From: Isoetes taiwanensis
Taxonomy: Eukaryota; Streptophyta; Lycopodiopsida; Isoetales; Isoetaceae
Assembly: GCA_021234155.1 (NCBI GenBank)
Contig: JAJEKV010000046.1
Span: 6,639,012-6,703,011 of the forward strand
Length of the DNA stretch: 64,000 bases
Direction of reading: 5' to 3'
This document shows, one piece after another, positions 36,094 to 49,441 of this stretch (within the stretch, counting starts at the first letter, position 1; every line of letters begins with the position of its first letter). Under the pieces are notes generated by a model. It saw only the letters and a list, made by a program, of their open reading frames with translations. It was not told where the DNA came from and searched no databases. The position numbers and the translations under genes were made by a program.

Positions 36094-39000
36094 TTTTTTC
36101 TTCAATTTGAAAATGCAATGGGTGCATACGTGTCGAGCCGTACGCTCGGCCTTAAAAATTACCTCCTATTTTTAAGAACGTAAATGTTACCGCTTAGAAG
36201 AAATATCAACTAGAGGCCCTCCGTCATCAAAGTCAAGCAGAAGAAAATGTGAGCCAACAAAACGTGATCTCTCCCATTTACACTATCCCCTCAAATGGTT
36301 CTACAAAGTAGAAGCTACCTCTTGTGACCCTAAATATCAGGTCAATTTTGCATATGAGGCCAACATCCAATCGTTGTATCAAGTCAAAGATTGTACCCAG
36401 TAGCCAATTGTTACTTGAAAAACAATGGTAGAATAACTTATATAGAAAACAATGTACATGACCTTTTCGCATGCATTTACATGAGTTTTCACACATAAAT
36501 GCAGGCTTTGTGAGAAACAAAAAGTAAAAAAGTAAAGGCCATACAAAGAAGAAAATTACATAAAAAGAAAATTACATAAAAGGACATTAAAACCAAAATG
36601 GTGAAGAGACCAAATATAGTTCAAGTGTTTCAACAATATCTCATTTATTTTATCGATTTTGCAACCTCAAATTGGAAAGCATTTAACAACTTTTAAACAT
36701 CATTTACAAAGATAGCTTGTCTCTCCTCGCAAATTTCTATCAAATAATCGCCGCTGAAAGCCCCAAACCACGAAAAGTTCAACTACAACGCCACTTTCTA
36801 GCAAAAAAATTCAAGTGCACCAAGTCAGCCTCTTCATTTGGCTACAATCCAAAGTTGATTATCCAATACCATTTTCATCAATTTTTGGTTTGATAGGATA
36901 GAGAAAGAAACCGGCGTAGATCGGAATATGCTCAAGCATAGGCCCAAACACCGATACCATCAATTAATTTCTTGAGATGTTTTTTATCTCGATTTAAGCA
37001 TAGCAATGGTCCAACCGCGATCCGCTTTTAGGCAAGTTACTTGCATCAGCTTGCTAATAACACGAAACTAATTTTTCTTGTAGTTGAACCGTAATGAGAA
37101 ACATTTGAACCCTTTCCCATTTAAATAAGATCAGCACTTTGCATTAAACTAAGAGAAGAACGTGTCTTTTTCACCCCTTTTCCTTTCTTTCTTACATAAA
37201 AAGGCTTAACATTCCGTGATATTAAAGTGTGCCACGAGATGCAAGAATCAATTCGCTACAAATGATAATATATACATTCATTAGGCCTCATCATATGGCT
37301 CACTACAATTCGCATAAGCTAAGAATATACCCCGCTCTTCTTGATTTAATTAGAGCTATTGCATCCCCACCGTGATGCCACGATGTCCTTGGGAAGATAC
37401 CACCGCAAACACATCAAAAAGTTCGCTAATCTACATTATGCTTCAAATAGTCCCATGAATATCGTAATTTCAGATGTACCTTGATTTGGCGTGATGAATT
37501 ATTACAGGTGGAGAGCACAACATGGAGAGATATTCCCGTAAGGATTCCAATAGAAATTGGCAAAAATCGTAATTTGAGTCAAGAGAAAGATAGATGGCTA
37601 AATTCGTGGAAGAAATATACCCAGCTTTTTAAGTGACCATCGATGAATCGAAGTTGTCCCATCTTTGAGATGGTGATTATAACTAGCTATAGGCGCCCCT
37701 TCCCATTCTCTAGACACTTGTTGAAGCCGGTAATCAAGCCCTATGTTAAAATGTAACGATAAATCTCCAAGCCTATTTTTACTTGTTTGCATATAGTTTT
37801 GCTAAAACCGGATACCAATCCTTTCCTAAATAAATGATTTGCAACACTAGGTCGGGTGAGGAATCTAGTAAACATCTTCAAGGCAAGCCTTTGACCTTGA
37901 GCAAAATACTAATTTACTTTATTATGAAATTCGAAACACGCTCAATGTTTTATACATAAAAAACCTTTTTTAAATGCATGAAGATTTCACCACAAGTCCC
38001 TTTCGTGCAAGGGACGATTCAATGCCAATGCTTACGTCCTCCTGACAACACATAAAGGCCAACAATACTTCTAGTAACCTAGAACTTGAAGAGTCTATGG
38101 ACACAAGTTAACTCACATGAACAAAACGAAGATTAACTACAGGAAGCTTTCCATGGGTTTCAAATTAACTCCAAATGTACCTTTTATGCATCACAATATT
38201 ATGAGCCCTTTCTCGATCCACATCGGGCATATCTGCTTGCAGCCGATATTACAACTAAATAAGTGACGGACTTTCTTAAAACAAATTATTGTCGCCAAAT
38301 ACTACTTGGGTGGCGCCTTTACTTGGTCATTTAGAATGAGAAACCTTCAAAAAGGACTCTATACATTGTCAACCTGTAAACTACTTATTTAATTTCAGGA
38401 CATATGAAAAGAATGAGCCCAAAAGCTAATGGGTGCATTAGAGAGTAGTTCATCGTGCACATTTGCAGTCCTCTTCGCACTTATCTTCGCAAAGCATTAA
38501 AAAAAAATGGTAAATGCAAGTCTTCATGCTTTTTTTTCCTTTTAGGAAAGAGCAACTAGCGTTCTCTGCAAGGAAAAGGACCCTGTACATAAGAAAATAA
38601 AACGACCTTGGGCAGGATCGAATCATTATACAATCTTCCTTGTTTAAACAACAGAGAAGGATTATGTGCCATGCTAAGGAAGGAAGAGTGTTTCAGTCCC
38701 AGCAATTCGTGACAACTGCTAAAGTTGAGAGTGGGAAAGCTAGACCGAATTAACTAACCAATTAATGATGATACGTAAATTACAGTATTCCTAAAAAACG
38801 TTGTCAGTCAAGGTACCTAATAGGCAGCCGATGAAAATGGACCTGAAGTTCGTCTGCAGATACCATATCCGTCTCCTGTACACTACCTTCGTCAATAAGC
38901 TTCTGAAGAATTTCTTGAAAAACCATAAACTTTCTAGCCCCACAGATTTGAGATTGCCGGAGTAAAGTTTGTGGATCCAGAGCTGGGCAGAGCTGCAGAA

Positions 39001-39558
39001 ATCATGCTTGCATCCAAAGAGTTCAAAGAATGCGTACCAATGCAAGCTCCGAAATGAGAACGGCAAAGCTTTCCATCATCAAGATCTAGGTCCTTTACGA
39101 CTTCAATCAACCCTGTAGCAGATCAATTAATTACAGTTTAATACGCTATTCTAATTGTAGATTCTGAGCTTCACAGCTGCCATTTCTTGGCCTCTGGAGC
39201 ACCTGCATTAACAAATCCATACCCTGACTTCCCAACTATGGGCATCGGATAAGGCATCGCCTCAGTTTCTTCTTGCTAAGGCTTAACAGTTGCAAGAAAA
39301 ACACAGAAAACAAAGCTCCGGCATGGGTTGGTACTTCTTTTCCTCAAACTTGGCGACCTCCTACATCAGCACCTGAGCTATGGCGGGACGCGGAGTTCGC
39401 AGAATGGGGCAGAGGAAGTGGAGAGCATTTGACGGTGTGAGAGCTGATCTCGCCGGAATGGGGCAGAGGAAGTGGAGAGCAGAGAAGGAGATTCGACGGA
39501 GGAGATTGATTCAAAGCAGATAAGAACAAAAACGTGGCATCCCTATTTTTTTTTCTTT

Positions 39559-39830
39559 CACTACAAGAGAATGACGATTTTTTGTCAGAAAAAGCGTCAG
39601 ATGGTCTTCACAAAACAGGCAACTGCCCAGACCCTACTGACTGACGAATTATCTGTCGCTTATTATCTGACGATTGTGTCAAAAAAAGCGTCAGAAAAAG
39701 CGTCAGTTCTTCTGACGCTTAAGTGTCAGAAAAAGCGTCAGTTCTTCTGACGATTAAGTGTCAGAAAAAACGTTAGAAAAAGCGTCAGGAAAAACGTCAG
39801 GAAACGTCAGAAAAAGTCGTCAAATTTTTT
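39559..39830. repeat. CACTA 5' subterminal repeat array (best-preserved copy)
   Basis: About a dozen copies of GCGTCAG or its complement CTGACGC, in both orientations, lie within about 270 bp of the terminus. Such arrays are where the DNA-binding (TnpA-like) protein of CACTA elements binds. The equivalent positions in the other three elements (9287-9550, 17050-17310, 31793-32060) carry the same array with CAG reduced to CG or C. Confidence 0.85.
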
Positions 39831-40199
39831 GTTAGCATTTTCGTCAAAGAATGCATCAAAAATATTTTTGCTAGCATTTTTGTCAGGTTATTAGTCACAT
39901 ATATTCTTTTGGATTTACTTGCACTCTTAATCGAATCTAGTTGCATTCGCAATTGCATTCTTAGGATATGACGATGCTTAAATTTACATGAATATATTTT
40001 ACAAATTCATAAACAAGAGTATGAAAAATTTGAGATCCTTTATTCAAGTAGTAACTGTTACATGTCAAAAGGGATTGCAACAAGGACTCAAACATATAAG
40101 CCCAAGCTTGTACATAGGAATTCAAGCACCAATTACCTGCAACCAATATAATTAGTAAGTAGCCTATGGGAATTTGCTGAATTCAAAAAATAAAAAGCA

Positions 40200-42640
40200 A
40201 TCTCACCGTTTAGCATTGAAGGTAAAGAGGGAGTAAAGACGATTTCCACAGCTTTGATGAGCTAGCCCCTTTAAGACATCACAAAAACACATTATACGCC
40301 TATGAAAATATATTTGAGAGAACGCAATGTCAAGATGGACAACGTGGAGGAGATTTAGAAGAAGTAAAATTTCATAATCACTAAACAATATAGAGATTGA
40401 AGTAACAATAAAAGTGATTCTATTTTGTTTGATCCCTTCTTGAGCAACTGTAAGAACAAATCAAGAGCTCCATCAATAAATCCACGACGATATTATGCAC
40501 AGGCAGAGAATTTCAAGAGACTACCTTAAACATTTTCGCACCCTTTGAAACTTCCACGCCCTAAGTACCCGTCATTTCCGTCAAGGATATATATCTTTGT
40601 GTAATAAAGGTTAAAGTGTAATAACTATTATTATGGGATCCCAACTAAACATTTACAATATAAAGACCAATCAACAATAGGAGGATCTATTTCCATAGGC
40701 ACAAAGTGAAACATATGCAACCTGTTAGCATTGGACATACAAGTTTCCATGTTCAAAATCAATACGTCATAGGAATTCATCATACCTCATCTTGATTAAA
40801 GGGGTTCCATTGCAAAGAGGCAAGCTTCTCACAATGGACAAAAATCTGCAATAAGTATGAATCCCTACCGCACAAATAACCAAGTCGAGAAATGTTTTAG
40901 AAATATACAATAAGTCTTTTGTTGGTGGCTTGGGCATCCCAACTTGCCTTTTTTTGAGAATTTGATACATGAAATTGTACCGTGAATGGATGATTGTAAA
41001 TCATCAACACAAGGTCTCTTAGTCATAGATTGAGCGTGTCTCGACATTGCTTACAAGCACCAAATAAACTCCCCGGAATACAAAGAAAATGCCATTTAGT
41101 GTTTTTCAATAGATCTGTTCACCTCGATCATGCCACCACATGATCATTTGCAATTTGAAATTCAAAATCTGAGGATAGAAATGTCTATGCTTTATACATA
41201 TCTAAATCCGACCGAGAAAAATCCACATGTGTGAACGGATTTACCTCCAAAAGAGCTGGGGAAAAATCATATGCGGTGCCATTGTCCAAGAAAAACCATA
41301 TGTGTAAAGCACAAACAGAGCTTACAGTAGGTAATGCTCATACTTTGTGCTTGAGTTTCTCATATCCAAAGAAATCCAGGTCTCAATCTGTTTATGCTCA
41401 TCTTTACCCGTGTTAGTCAATAAAGATGCCCTATGTTATTTCTATTTAGAAATTAAATTAAATATGCCTTCGTGCTACCTCACTTGAGTCTCAAACGAAT
41501 AAGAAGAAACCCGGGGACTTAGCTTTCCAAATTGCTAAACATGTAGTTATGGCCATTAATTCTAGCAAATCCAGCTCAACACTTAGCTTTCCAAATTGCT
41601 AAACATGTAGTTATGGCCATTAATTTTCGCAAATCCAACTCAACAGAACTTCGGTCTATCGGCATTTACCATTATGCATTTGGCACTTTAAGAAACCGAA
41701 AAGCGATTTTTCTATTATCTTACATTCCATGGAATTCTATCATGATAATCAAAACCATTCATGTCTTAGAAGTATATTCAAATTGGCATGAAACATTACC
41801 ATGAAAGCTAAACATTTTTCAACCTGAATAGAAGCATGAAAGCTTGTTCTTGCCTCATATCCAAGGACATATGTATTTATTAGTTTAACTTAATAGAAAT
41901 ACTTGCAACCATAAAATTTTTACATGGCCTTTAACTAAACATTACCACAAGGCTAACTTTGAATATATAAAAATCCACAATAATTATTAATATTGCCGCC
42001 ATTAGAGTGTCCACACCGCAGAGAGTTGTAACAGGGACTAAGTCCGGAAAAAGCAAACTCAATTTGCCCGCTTATGGAATCATTTTTCGGTTTGGCGGGC
42101 CCATTTTTGGATATCCGTTCGACCCATTTATGAGCATATAAGATCATTTTCGAACATCTTTCAAAAACCTTATCTCTTTTTCCAATGAAGCACATAATCT
42201 TGCAAAGGCTTCACATTCTATATCATAAATTAATTCTCAAATTTAAAATTGTATAACCATAAGGACTGACCTGGTTTTTTTGCTCCAAGCTTCTAAATTT
42301 TGTCATGATCCGCACAACCGAATAGAAGCCCAACAACCCGGCCCGTTTTTCGCGAGGTCTCCATCACCTTGTTGCAAATGAACTTTTATCAAATACCTCT
42401 TATCGGATATCTTATCCGAGGCCCAAAGCGAGATTCGGGACCGAATGCCATCAACGGATCTTTTTTAGGCTATTAGCCTCACAAATGTCATGAAGTGATA
42501 TTCGAACTGCAAGATTAGGACTTAAAATTTCAGTTTAGGCCACATGAGCCATAATCGTCTTTCCACGACATCCATTTGTGGCCTTCTATCTGCCCTCGCA
42601 TCTTTGTTGGCGCCCGAGCTCCCGTCCTCAAATCGTAGGG
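40200..42640 (-). pseudogene. captured host-gene fragment inside CACTA 4
   Basis: The fourth copy of the captured segment, disrupted by many small indels around 40850-42850. Another minus-strand frame, 43127-43369 (reading RARYSTCEAHAVMRGLEL), lies upstream and belongs to the same interior; its family is not recognised. Confidence 0.4.
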
Positions 42641-43519
42641 TTTACACGTTAATGCCCTAAGTCCAAATGCATTGACAAGGTCTAAAATTTCCTTGAATCA
42701 TAGTGGATTATAGTATCCCATTAGCATTGCTTGTACAAAGCCACAATTGGCCCTTTTTCAACACACTTTCGGCACCACCAAAGATATAGCACATTTTATG
42801 GCTTTTTCCGTTAGAAACTTGCTTTTTGCAAACAAACTCAATTCTCGAAGCATATAACGGTCCAAACTTTTGCACATTGCAGAAACACTATTGAAAGGAA
42901 AGGAAAGGAAACCCCAAAATAAATTAATAGCATCATTAAATAATGTAAGAGCTTGTTTGTAGTAATATTCCCCTCTTCCGGACAAGTTTAAGCCATACAT
43001 ACAAGTGACCTATACATGTAATTTTAAGCTTAGTCCAAAGGATACCAAGTTATTTGCACAAAATCATAATAATTTCTAATATCATTCTCAAATCTATAGA
43101 TATTCACCAATTAGCCCCTTAAGCCTTTAGCTACTAACAAATATGGCTAGTGCCTTGCATTTTAGGCAATCTAAGAACATGGATGCCACCATGGCACAGT
43201 GGCATAAATTGGCCTTGATTTGGAGCTCGGTAGGATTTAAAGAGCTATGCAAAGAGTTCCAGAAAATATACAACTCTAGTATCTTGAGCATGTGATATGG
43301 GAGTTCTAGACCTCTCATAACAGCATGAGCTTCACACGTGCTATATCTAGCCCTTGTGTCGCAGCTCAAACCTATAATACTAGCTAGAGATGGAAATTTA
43401 TAGATTCAATTAAGGATCAACAAGTTTTAGGGGAAGATAGCTTTTCAAAACATCAAATTCCATCTAAAAAATACTCTTGGATGAAATGTTATGATTAAAA
43501 TTGTAATAGTGTTATCTTC

Positions 43520-43897
43520 TGACCAATGATCTGACGCACTTTCTGATGCTAAATCTGACACAAAATCTAACGAAACATCTGACGCTTTTCCTGACGCTTT
43601 TTCTGATGTAAAAATATACTTCCTTCCTTCCTTCCTTCCTTCTGACGCTTATTCTGACGTATTTTCTGACGCTTTTTCTGACGTTACATTTCTGACGATT
43701 TATGTGATGCATAACCTGACGTATACTTTCTGACGCTTAATCAGACGAAATATCTGACGTAAAATCGTCAGAAAAAGCGTCAGAAAAAGCGTCAGAAAAA
43801 TAATCGTCAGTTTAGTCGTCAGCGTAAACGTCAGGCAAAAATCTCTCTAGACAGTCTGATGCTTTTTTTTACAATAAACAGTCATTCTCTTGTAGTG
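43520..43897. repeat. CACTA 3' subterminal repeat array (best-preserved copy)
   Basis: An array of TCTGACGC-type motifs ending in the inverted terminus CTCTTGTAGTG. Equivalents lie at 13237-13583, 20995-21360 and 35740-36093. The array has a (TTCC)n insertion at 43609-43641 and an AT-rich gap before the last 40 bp. Confidence 0.85.
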
Positions 43898-45936
43898 TTT
43901 TTTCTTCAATTTGAAAATGCAATGGGTGCATACGTGTCAGAGCCAGGGCTGCGCTCAGCCCAGAAAAATTACCTCCTATTTTTTAAGAACAGAAATGTTA
44001 CTGCTTAGAAGAAATATCAACTAGAGGCCCTCCGTCATCAAAGTCAAGCAGAAGAAAATGTGAGCCAACAAAACGTGATCTCTCCCATTTACACTATCCC
44101 CTCAAATGGTTCTACAAAGTAGAAGCTACCTCTTGTGACCCTAAATATCAGGTCAATTTTGCATATGAGGCCAACATCCAATCGTTGTATCAAGTCAAAG
44201 ATTGTACGGTAGCCAATTGTTACTTGAACAACAATGGTAGAATAACTTATATAGAAAACAATGTACATGACCTTTCGCACATGCATTTACATGAGTTTTC
44301 ACACATAAATGCAGGCTTTGTGAGAAACAAAAAGTAAAAGTAAAGGCCATACAAAGAAGAAAATTACATAAAAAGAAAATTACATAAAAAGGACATTAAA
44401 ACCAAAATGGTGAAGAGACCAAATATAGTTCAAGTGTTTCAACAATATCTCATTTATTTTATCGATTTTGCAACCTCAAATTGGAAAGCATTTAACAACT
44501 TTTAAACATCATTTACAGCATAGCTTGTCTCTCTGCCAGCTTCTATCAAATACTGGCCAGTGAAAGCCCCAGCCACAGAAAGTTCAACTACAACGCTCAC
44601 TTTCTAGCAAAAAAAATTCAAGTGCACCAAGCTGCCTCTTCATTTGGCTACAATCCAGGTTGATTATCCAATACCATTTTCATCAATTTTTGGTTTGATA
44701 GGATAGAGAAAGAAACTGAAGTAGACTGCGGAATATGCTCGAAGCATAGGCCCAAACACCGATACCATCAATTAATTTCTTGAGATGTTTTTTATCTAGA
44801 TTTAAGCATAGCAATGGTCCAACCGTGATCTGCTTTAGGCAAGTTACTTGCATCAGTTGCTAATAACACGAAACTAATTTTTTCTTGTAGTTGAACTGTA
44901 ATGAGAAACATTTGAACCCTTTCCCATTTAAATAAGATCAGCACTCTGCATTAAACGAAGAGAAGAACGTGTCTTTTCACCCCTTTTCCCTTTCTTTCTT
45001 ACATAAAAAAAGGCTTAACATTCCAGATATTAAAGTGTGCCACGAGATGCAGTAAATCTGAATTCGCTACAAATGATAATATATACATTCATTAGGCCTC
45101 ATCATATGGCTCACTACAATTCTGGCATAAGCTAAGAATATACCCTGTTCTTCTTGACGAATTAGAGCTATTGCGTCCCCAGTCAGGTGATGCCACAGAT
45201 GTCCTTGGGAAGATACTGCTGCAAACACATCAAAAAAGTTCGTTAACGACATTATGCTTCAAATAGTCCCATGAATATCAGAATTTCTGTATGTACCTTG
45301 ATTTGGCAGATGAATTATTACAGGGTGGAGAGCACAACATGGAGAGATATTCCTGTAAGGATTCCAATAGAAATTGGCAAAAATCAGAATTTGAGTCAGT
45401 AGAAAGATAGATGGCTAAATTCGTGGAAGAAATATACCCAGTTTTTAAGTGACCATCAGATGAATCAGAGTTGTCCCATCTTTGAGATGGTGATTATAAC
45501 TGCTATAGGCGAGCCCTTCCCATTCTCTAGACACTTGTTGAAGCTGGTAATCAAGCCCTATGTTAAAATGTAACGATAAATCTCCAAGCCTATTTTTACT
45601 TGTTTGCATATAGTTTTGCTAAAACCAGATACCAATCCTTCTGAAATAAATGATTTGCAACACTAGGCTGGTGAGGAATCTAGTAAACATCTTCAAGGCA
45701 AGCCTTTGACCTTGAGCAAAATACTAATTTACTTTATTATGAAATTCAGAAACACGCGCTCAATGTTTTATACATAAAAAAACCTTTTTAAATGCATGAA
45801 GATTTCCACCACAAGTCCCTTTCAGGCAAGGGACGCATTCAATGCCAACAGTTATGTCCTCTGGACAACACATAAAGGCCAACAATACTTCTAGTAACCT
45901 AGAACTTGAAGAGTCTATGGACACAATTTTACTTAC

Positions 45937-46051
45937 ATGAACAAAACGAAGATTAACTACAGGAAGCTTTCCATGGGTTTCAGCCAACTCCAACAGCCTT
46001 TTATGCATCACAATATTATGAGCCCTTTCTGGATCCACATCGAAGGCATAT
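45937..46051 (-). CDS. conserved 115-nt exon of an unidentified gene (unit A8)
   Basis: Same exon and acceptor. Downstream of the donor this copy differs from the others (ACAATTTTACTTAC on the plus strand), which removes an in-frame stop and lets the frame run on into the SSSRLLEVLLAFMCC segment, giving a 119-codon frame over 45760-46119. Whether the gene is functional is not decidable. Confidence 0.4.
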
Positions 46052-47025
46052 CTGCAGGCAAAGCCGATATTACAACTAAATAAGTGACGTGACTTTCTTA
46101 AACAAATTATTGTCAGCAAATACTACTTGGGTGGCGTCTTACTCGGTCATTTAGAATGAGAAACCTTCAAAAAGGACTCTATACATTGTCAACCTGTAAA
46201 CTACTTATTTAATTTCAGGACATATGAAAAGAATGAGCCCAAAAGCTAATGGGTGCATTAGAGAGTAGTTCATCGTGCACATTTGCAGTCCTCTTCGCAC
46301 TTATCTTCGCAAAGCATTAAAAAAAAATGGTAAATGCAAGTCTTCATGCTTTTTTTTCCTTTTAGGAAAGAGCAACTAGCGTTCTCTGCAAGGAAAAGGA
46401 CCCTGTACATAAGAAAATAAAACGACCTTGGGCAGGATCGAATCATTATACAATCTTCCTTGTTTAAACAACGAGAGAAGGATTATGTGCCATGCTAAGG
46501 AAGGAAGAGTGTTTGAGTCCGAAGAATTGCGTGACAAGCTGCTAAAGTTGAGAGTGGGAAAAGCTAGACCGAATTAACTAACCAATTAATGATGATACGT
46601 AAATTACGGTATTCCTAAAAAACGTTGTCGATCAAGGTACCTAATAGGCGGGGCGATGAAAATGGACCTGAAGTTAAATTAGATGGATACCATATCCGTC
46701 TCTCAGTACACTACCTTCGTCAATAAGCTTCAAGAATTTCTTGAAAAACCATAAACTTTCTAGCCCCACGATTTGAGATTGCCGAGTAAAGCTTGTGGAT
46801 CAGTTTGTCAAGGAGCCGAAAATCATGCTTGCATCCAAAGAGTTCAAAGAATGCGTACCAATGCAAGCTCAAAATGAGAACGGCAAAAGCTTTCCATCAT
46901 CAAGATCTAGGTCCTTTCGACTTCAATCAACCTACGGCGAATCAATTAATTCGGTTTAATACGATATTCTAATTGTAGATTCTCGAGCTTCACGGTACCC
47001 ATTTCTTGGCCTCTGGAGCACTGCA

Positions 47026-47187
47026 TTAACAAATCCATACCACGACTTGGAGCGATTTCCAACTATGGGCATCGGATAAGGCCACGGTGGCAAAGCGCCA
47101 TCGCCTCGATTTCTTCTTGCTAAGGCTTAACAGTTGCAAGAAAAACACAGAAAACAAAGCTCCGGCATGGGTTGGTACTTCTTTTCC
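47026..47187 (-). pseudogene. cytochrome P450 N-terminal fragment (unit A8)
   Basis: The same 162-bp segment; the anchor is as in A1 and the hinge region is slightly altered (GGCCACGGTGG for GGCCCTGGTGG). In A3, A4, A6 and A7 two short deletions (18 and 10 bp) remove most of the hinge, so only the CACTA-free units retain it. Confidence 0.4.
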
Positions 47188-48814
47188 TCAAACTTGGCGA
47201 CCTCCTACATCAGCACCTGAGCTATGGCGGGACGCGGAGTTCGCAGAATGGGGCAGAGGAAGTGGAGAGCATTTGACGGTGTGAGAGCTGATCTCGCCGG
47301 AATGGGGCAGAGGAAGTGGAGAGCAGAGAAGGAGATTCGACGGAGGAGATTGATTCAAAGCAGATAAGAACAAAAACGTGGCATCCCTATTTTTTTTCTT
47401 TTTTCTTTAATTTGAAAATGCAATGGGTGCATACGTGTCAGAGCCAGGGCTGCGCTCAGCCCAGAAAAATTACCTCCTATTTTTTAAGAACAGAAATGTT
47501 ACTGCTTTATATATTGTATGAAAGATATTTAACATAATAAAAATATAAAATCAAGTATGAGTAATAAAAATCCCCGTCACTTTTAAAATTCCATCGGAAA
47601 TTCCCTACTATTGTAAATTTAGATCATGCAATTTGCCAGATTTTTTTTGTTTGAACTAACTTCCGGAACATTCACACATCAACTGGAAAAAATTTATGCT
47701 GCAAACTGAAATTTATGCTGCAAACCGGAAATTTAGGAGACTAACTCCGTGTTTTGCGAAGCCTAAGTGTGTGTGTGAGAACAAAGAAGAAGAAGAGATT
47801 TTAACGTATAGCGTGGCGTTGGCGTGAGCAAGCATGGACAAAGCGTGGCTTCTTGCGTGGGCTGTGAGCGTGGCTCTGTTATGAGCGTGGCCCGTGGACC
47901 GTGGAAAGCACCGTGACCCTAGTGTGGGCCTGATCTGACGCGCCCGTGGACGCCCTGAGCGTGACCATAAAAGTGGCATACCTCAGCCATTGATCTTGGG
48001 CGGCTTCATCGTGGCCGTCGAACCAGAAATCCCTAAAATTTCTTTACTCTGTTCCAGCAGTGCGGCTTTGTGATCGAAAGTTGATCTGTAAAGAATCTGA
48101 AGCGGAATAGCATAGAAAAGTTGCTTTATTTGCCTGTGTCTGCAGGATGGGCGGCCGGATTTGGTGCAACATAGACTAAGGTGGCCAGGAATCTTTAATG
48201 TTGCTAAATCTGAATGCCTGGGCCGGATATGGTGCTGGATTTAGGTCTGCCATAGATAGGAAGTGGCCAGGATGTGTTATAACGAAGTTATCTTGAAGAA
48301 ACCGATGGCGGTGGGTGCATGGTGTTGCCCTGCTTTAACTTTGCAGAATAGAGATCTAATAGATAGAATAGCCCGTAATTTGATGCTGCACAAGACTGGA
48401 CTGTGCTCCTCAAAGATTGCAGAGTTTTTTTTCTTAACCCATGAAGATATTTACTTGTTTTGCAGATGAGACGAACCAGAAAGCCGACCTGATGCTTGCT
48501 TGAAGACTTGGCTGCAGCCTGCTTCTCGTGAGCAAATGAATGGGGGCTAGCCACAATGCTGCTGGCCCTCTTAAAAATTTTCAAGAAGAATGCATACAGG
48601 CAGGAAGCAAACGTGTTTACAGATAGTGCAGGAATAACTCCAGGAACAAGCTGTGTGCTTGAGCAAGAAGCTGGTGTCGACTGCAAATAATAGCATGATG
48701 TTTCAAGGACTCTGTAATGCTGAAGGTGCTTGCTGCCTATTCGTGATATGCTTTGAGAAACGATGCTTACTTGAATCGTTCTTGAACTGTGCTTTCTGGC
48801 AGGTGATGCAGATG

Positions 48815-48920
48815 AAGGGGTTAAACCCCCTTTAGAGCCCATTACGGCAAATAAATGGGCGAGCCCGGAGGGGCGAGCCCATTTATTTTGCCGTAATGGG
48901 CGAGAAAGGGGTTTGACCCT
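48815..48920. repeat. GC-rich hairpin (module B2)
   Basis: The counterpart of the hairpin at 26256; the right arm is a few bases shorter (GTTTGACCCT versus GTTTGACCCCTTT). Confidence 0.85.
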
Positions 48921-49441
48921 AACCCGGGGGGTCCGAGACTGCTTTAGCAGCTACAAGGAAAATTTGCATCAGCGGAGCTCTGGTTTAAGCAGAGATTTAA
49001 GCTCCAAGATCAGCGATTTAAGCTCCAAGATCAGCGCAATCGTCATGGCGTTAGAACCTTGTTTTTGACAAAGTTTTTGCTACCATGACCAAACAAAATC
49101 AGGCGCAGCCATGGCCCAGCTGCACAAACAAATCCATTCAAAAGGCTGAACGGCATAAAACAGGGTCTGAATGGAATACAGTACCCTAAACCCTTCAAAA
49201 GCATTCCGGTTCAGAGCTCGGCTTTAGTAGGTAGTAGATCGGTTTGGTCGAAAATGGGCTACAGAGGAGAAATGCTAGGGTTTGGATGATCTGCGGGCGA
49301 TTTTGGAGCTTGGCGGCAGCTGCGGCTATGGCAGCCTCTGCAACATGCTCTACCTTGATTTTGTTTTTTTGTCAAGATGCTTCAAGATGGCCGGCCAGAG
49401 CTCCGTCTTCGCTGAGATGCTGATATTTGATAGTTGAGATG

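Larger units (their letters stand above)
30536..37242. repeat. unit A6 (5'-truncated by the duplication junction, with CACTA)
   Basis: The unit begins in its middle at TACTTGGGTGG directly after module B1. It has a CACTA at 31793-36093 and then the normal unit end. It corresponds to A3 from 8031 onward. Confidence 0.95.
39559..43897. mobile_element. CACTA-type transposon 4 (in A7)
   Basis: The copy with the cleanest ends. Its 5' subterminal region reads GCGTCAGAAAAAGCGTCAG repeatedly and its 3' region CTGACGC repeatedly, so it is the best reference for the family. It has a (TTCC)n insertion at about 43609-43641, six repeats against four in element 2. The interior around 40850-42850 is altered at CAG/CTG sites relative to elements 1 and 3. 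Confidence 0.93.
37243..45050. repeat. unit A7 (interrupted by CACTA)
   Basis: A complete unit A with a CACTA at 39559-43897. Its stretch 38320-39540 is almost identical to A1 (1060-2290): a 91-codon minus-strand frame at 38791-39066 translates identically to the one at 1515-1790. A1 has no CACTA, so this closeness suggests gene conversion or very recent copying between units, or patches of better consensus quality. Confidence 0.95.
45051..47507. repeat. unit A8 (CACTA-free, truncated by module B)
   Basis: The counterpart of A5 in duplication copy 2. It has no CACTA at ~47400, has the long hinge segment, and stops after ACTGCTT at 47507, where module B2 begins. Confidence 0.95.
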
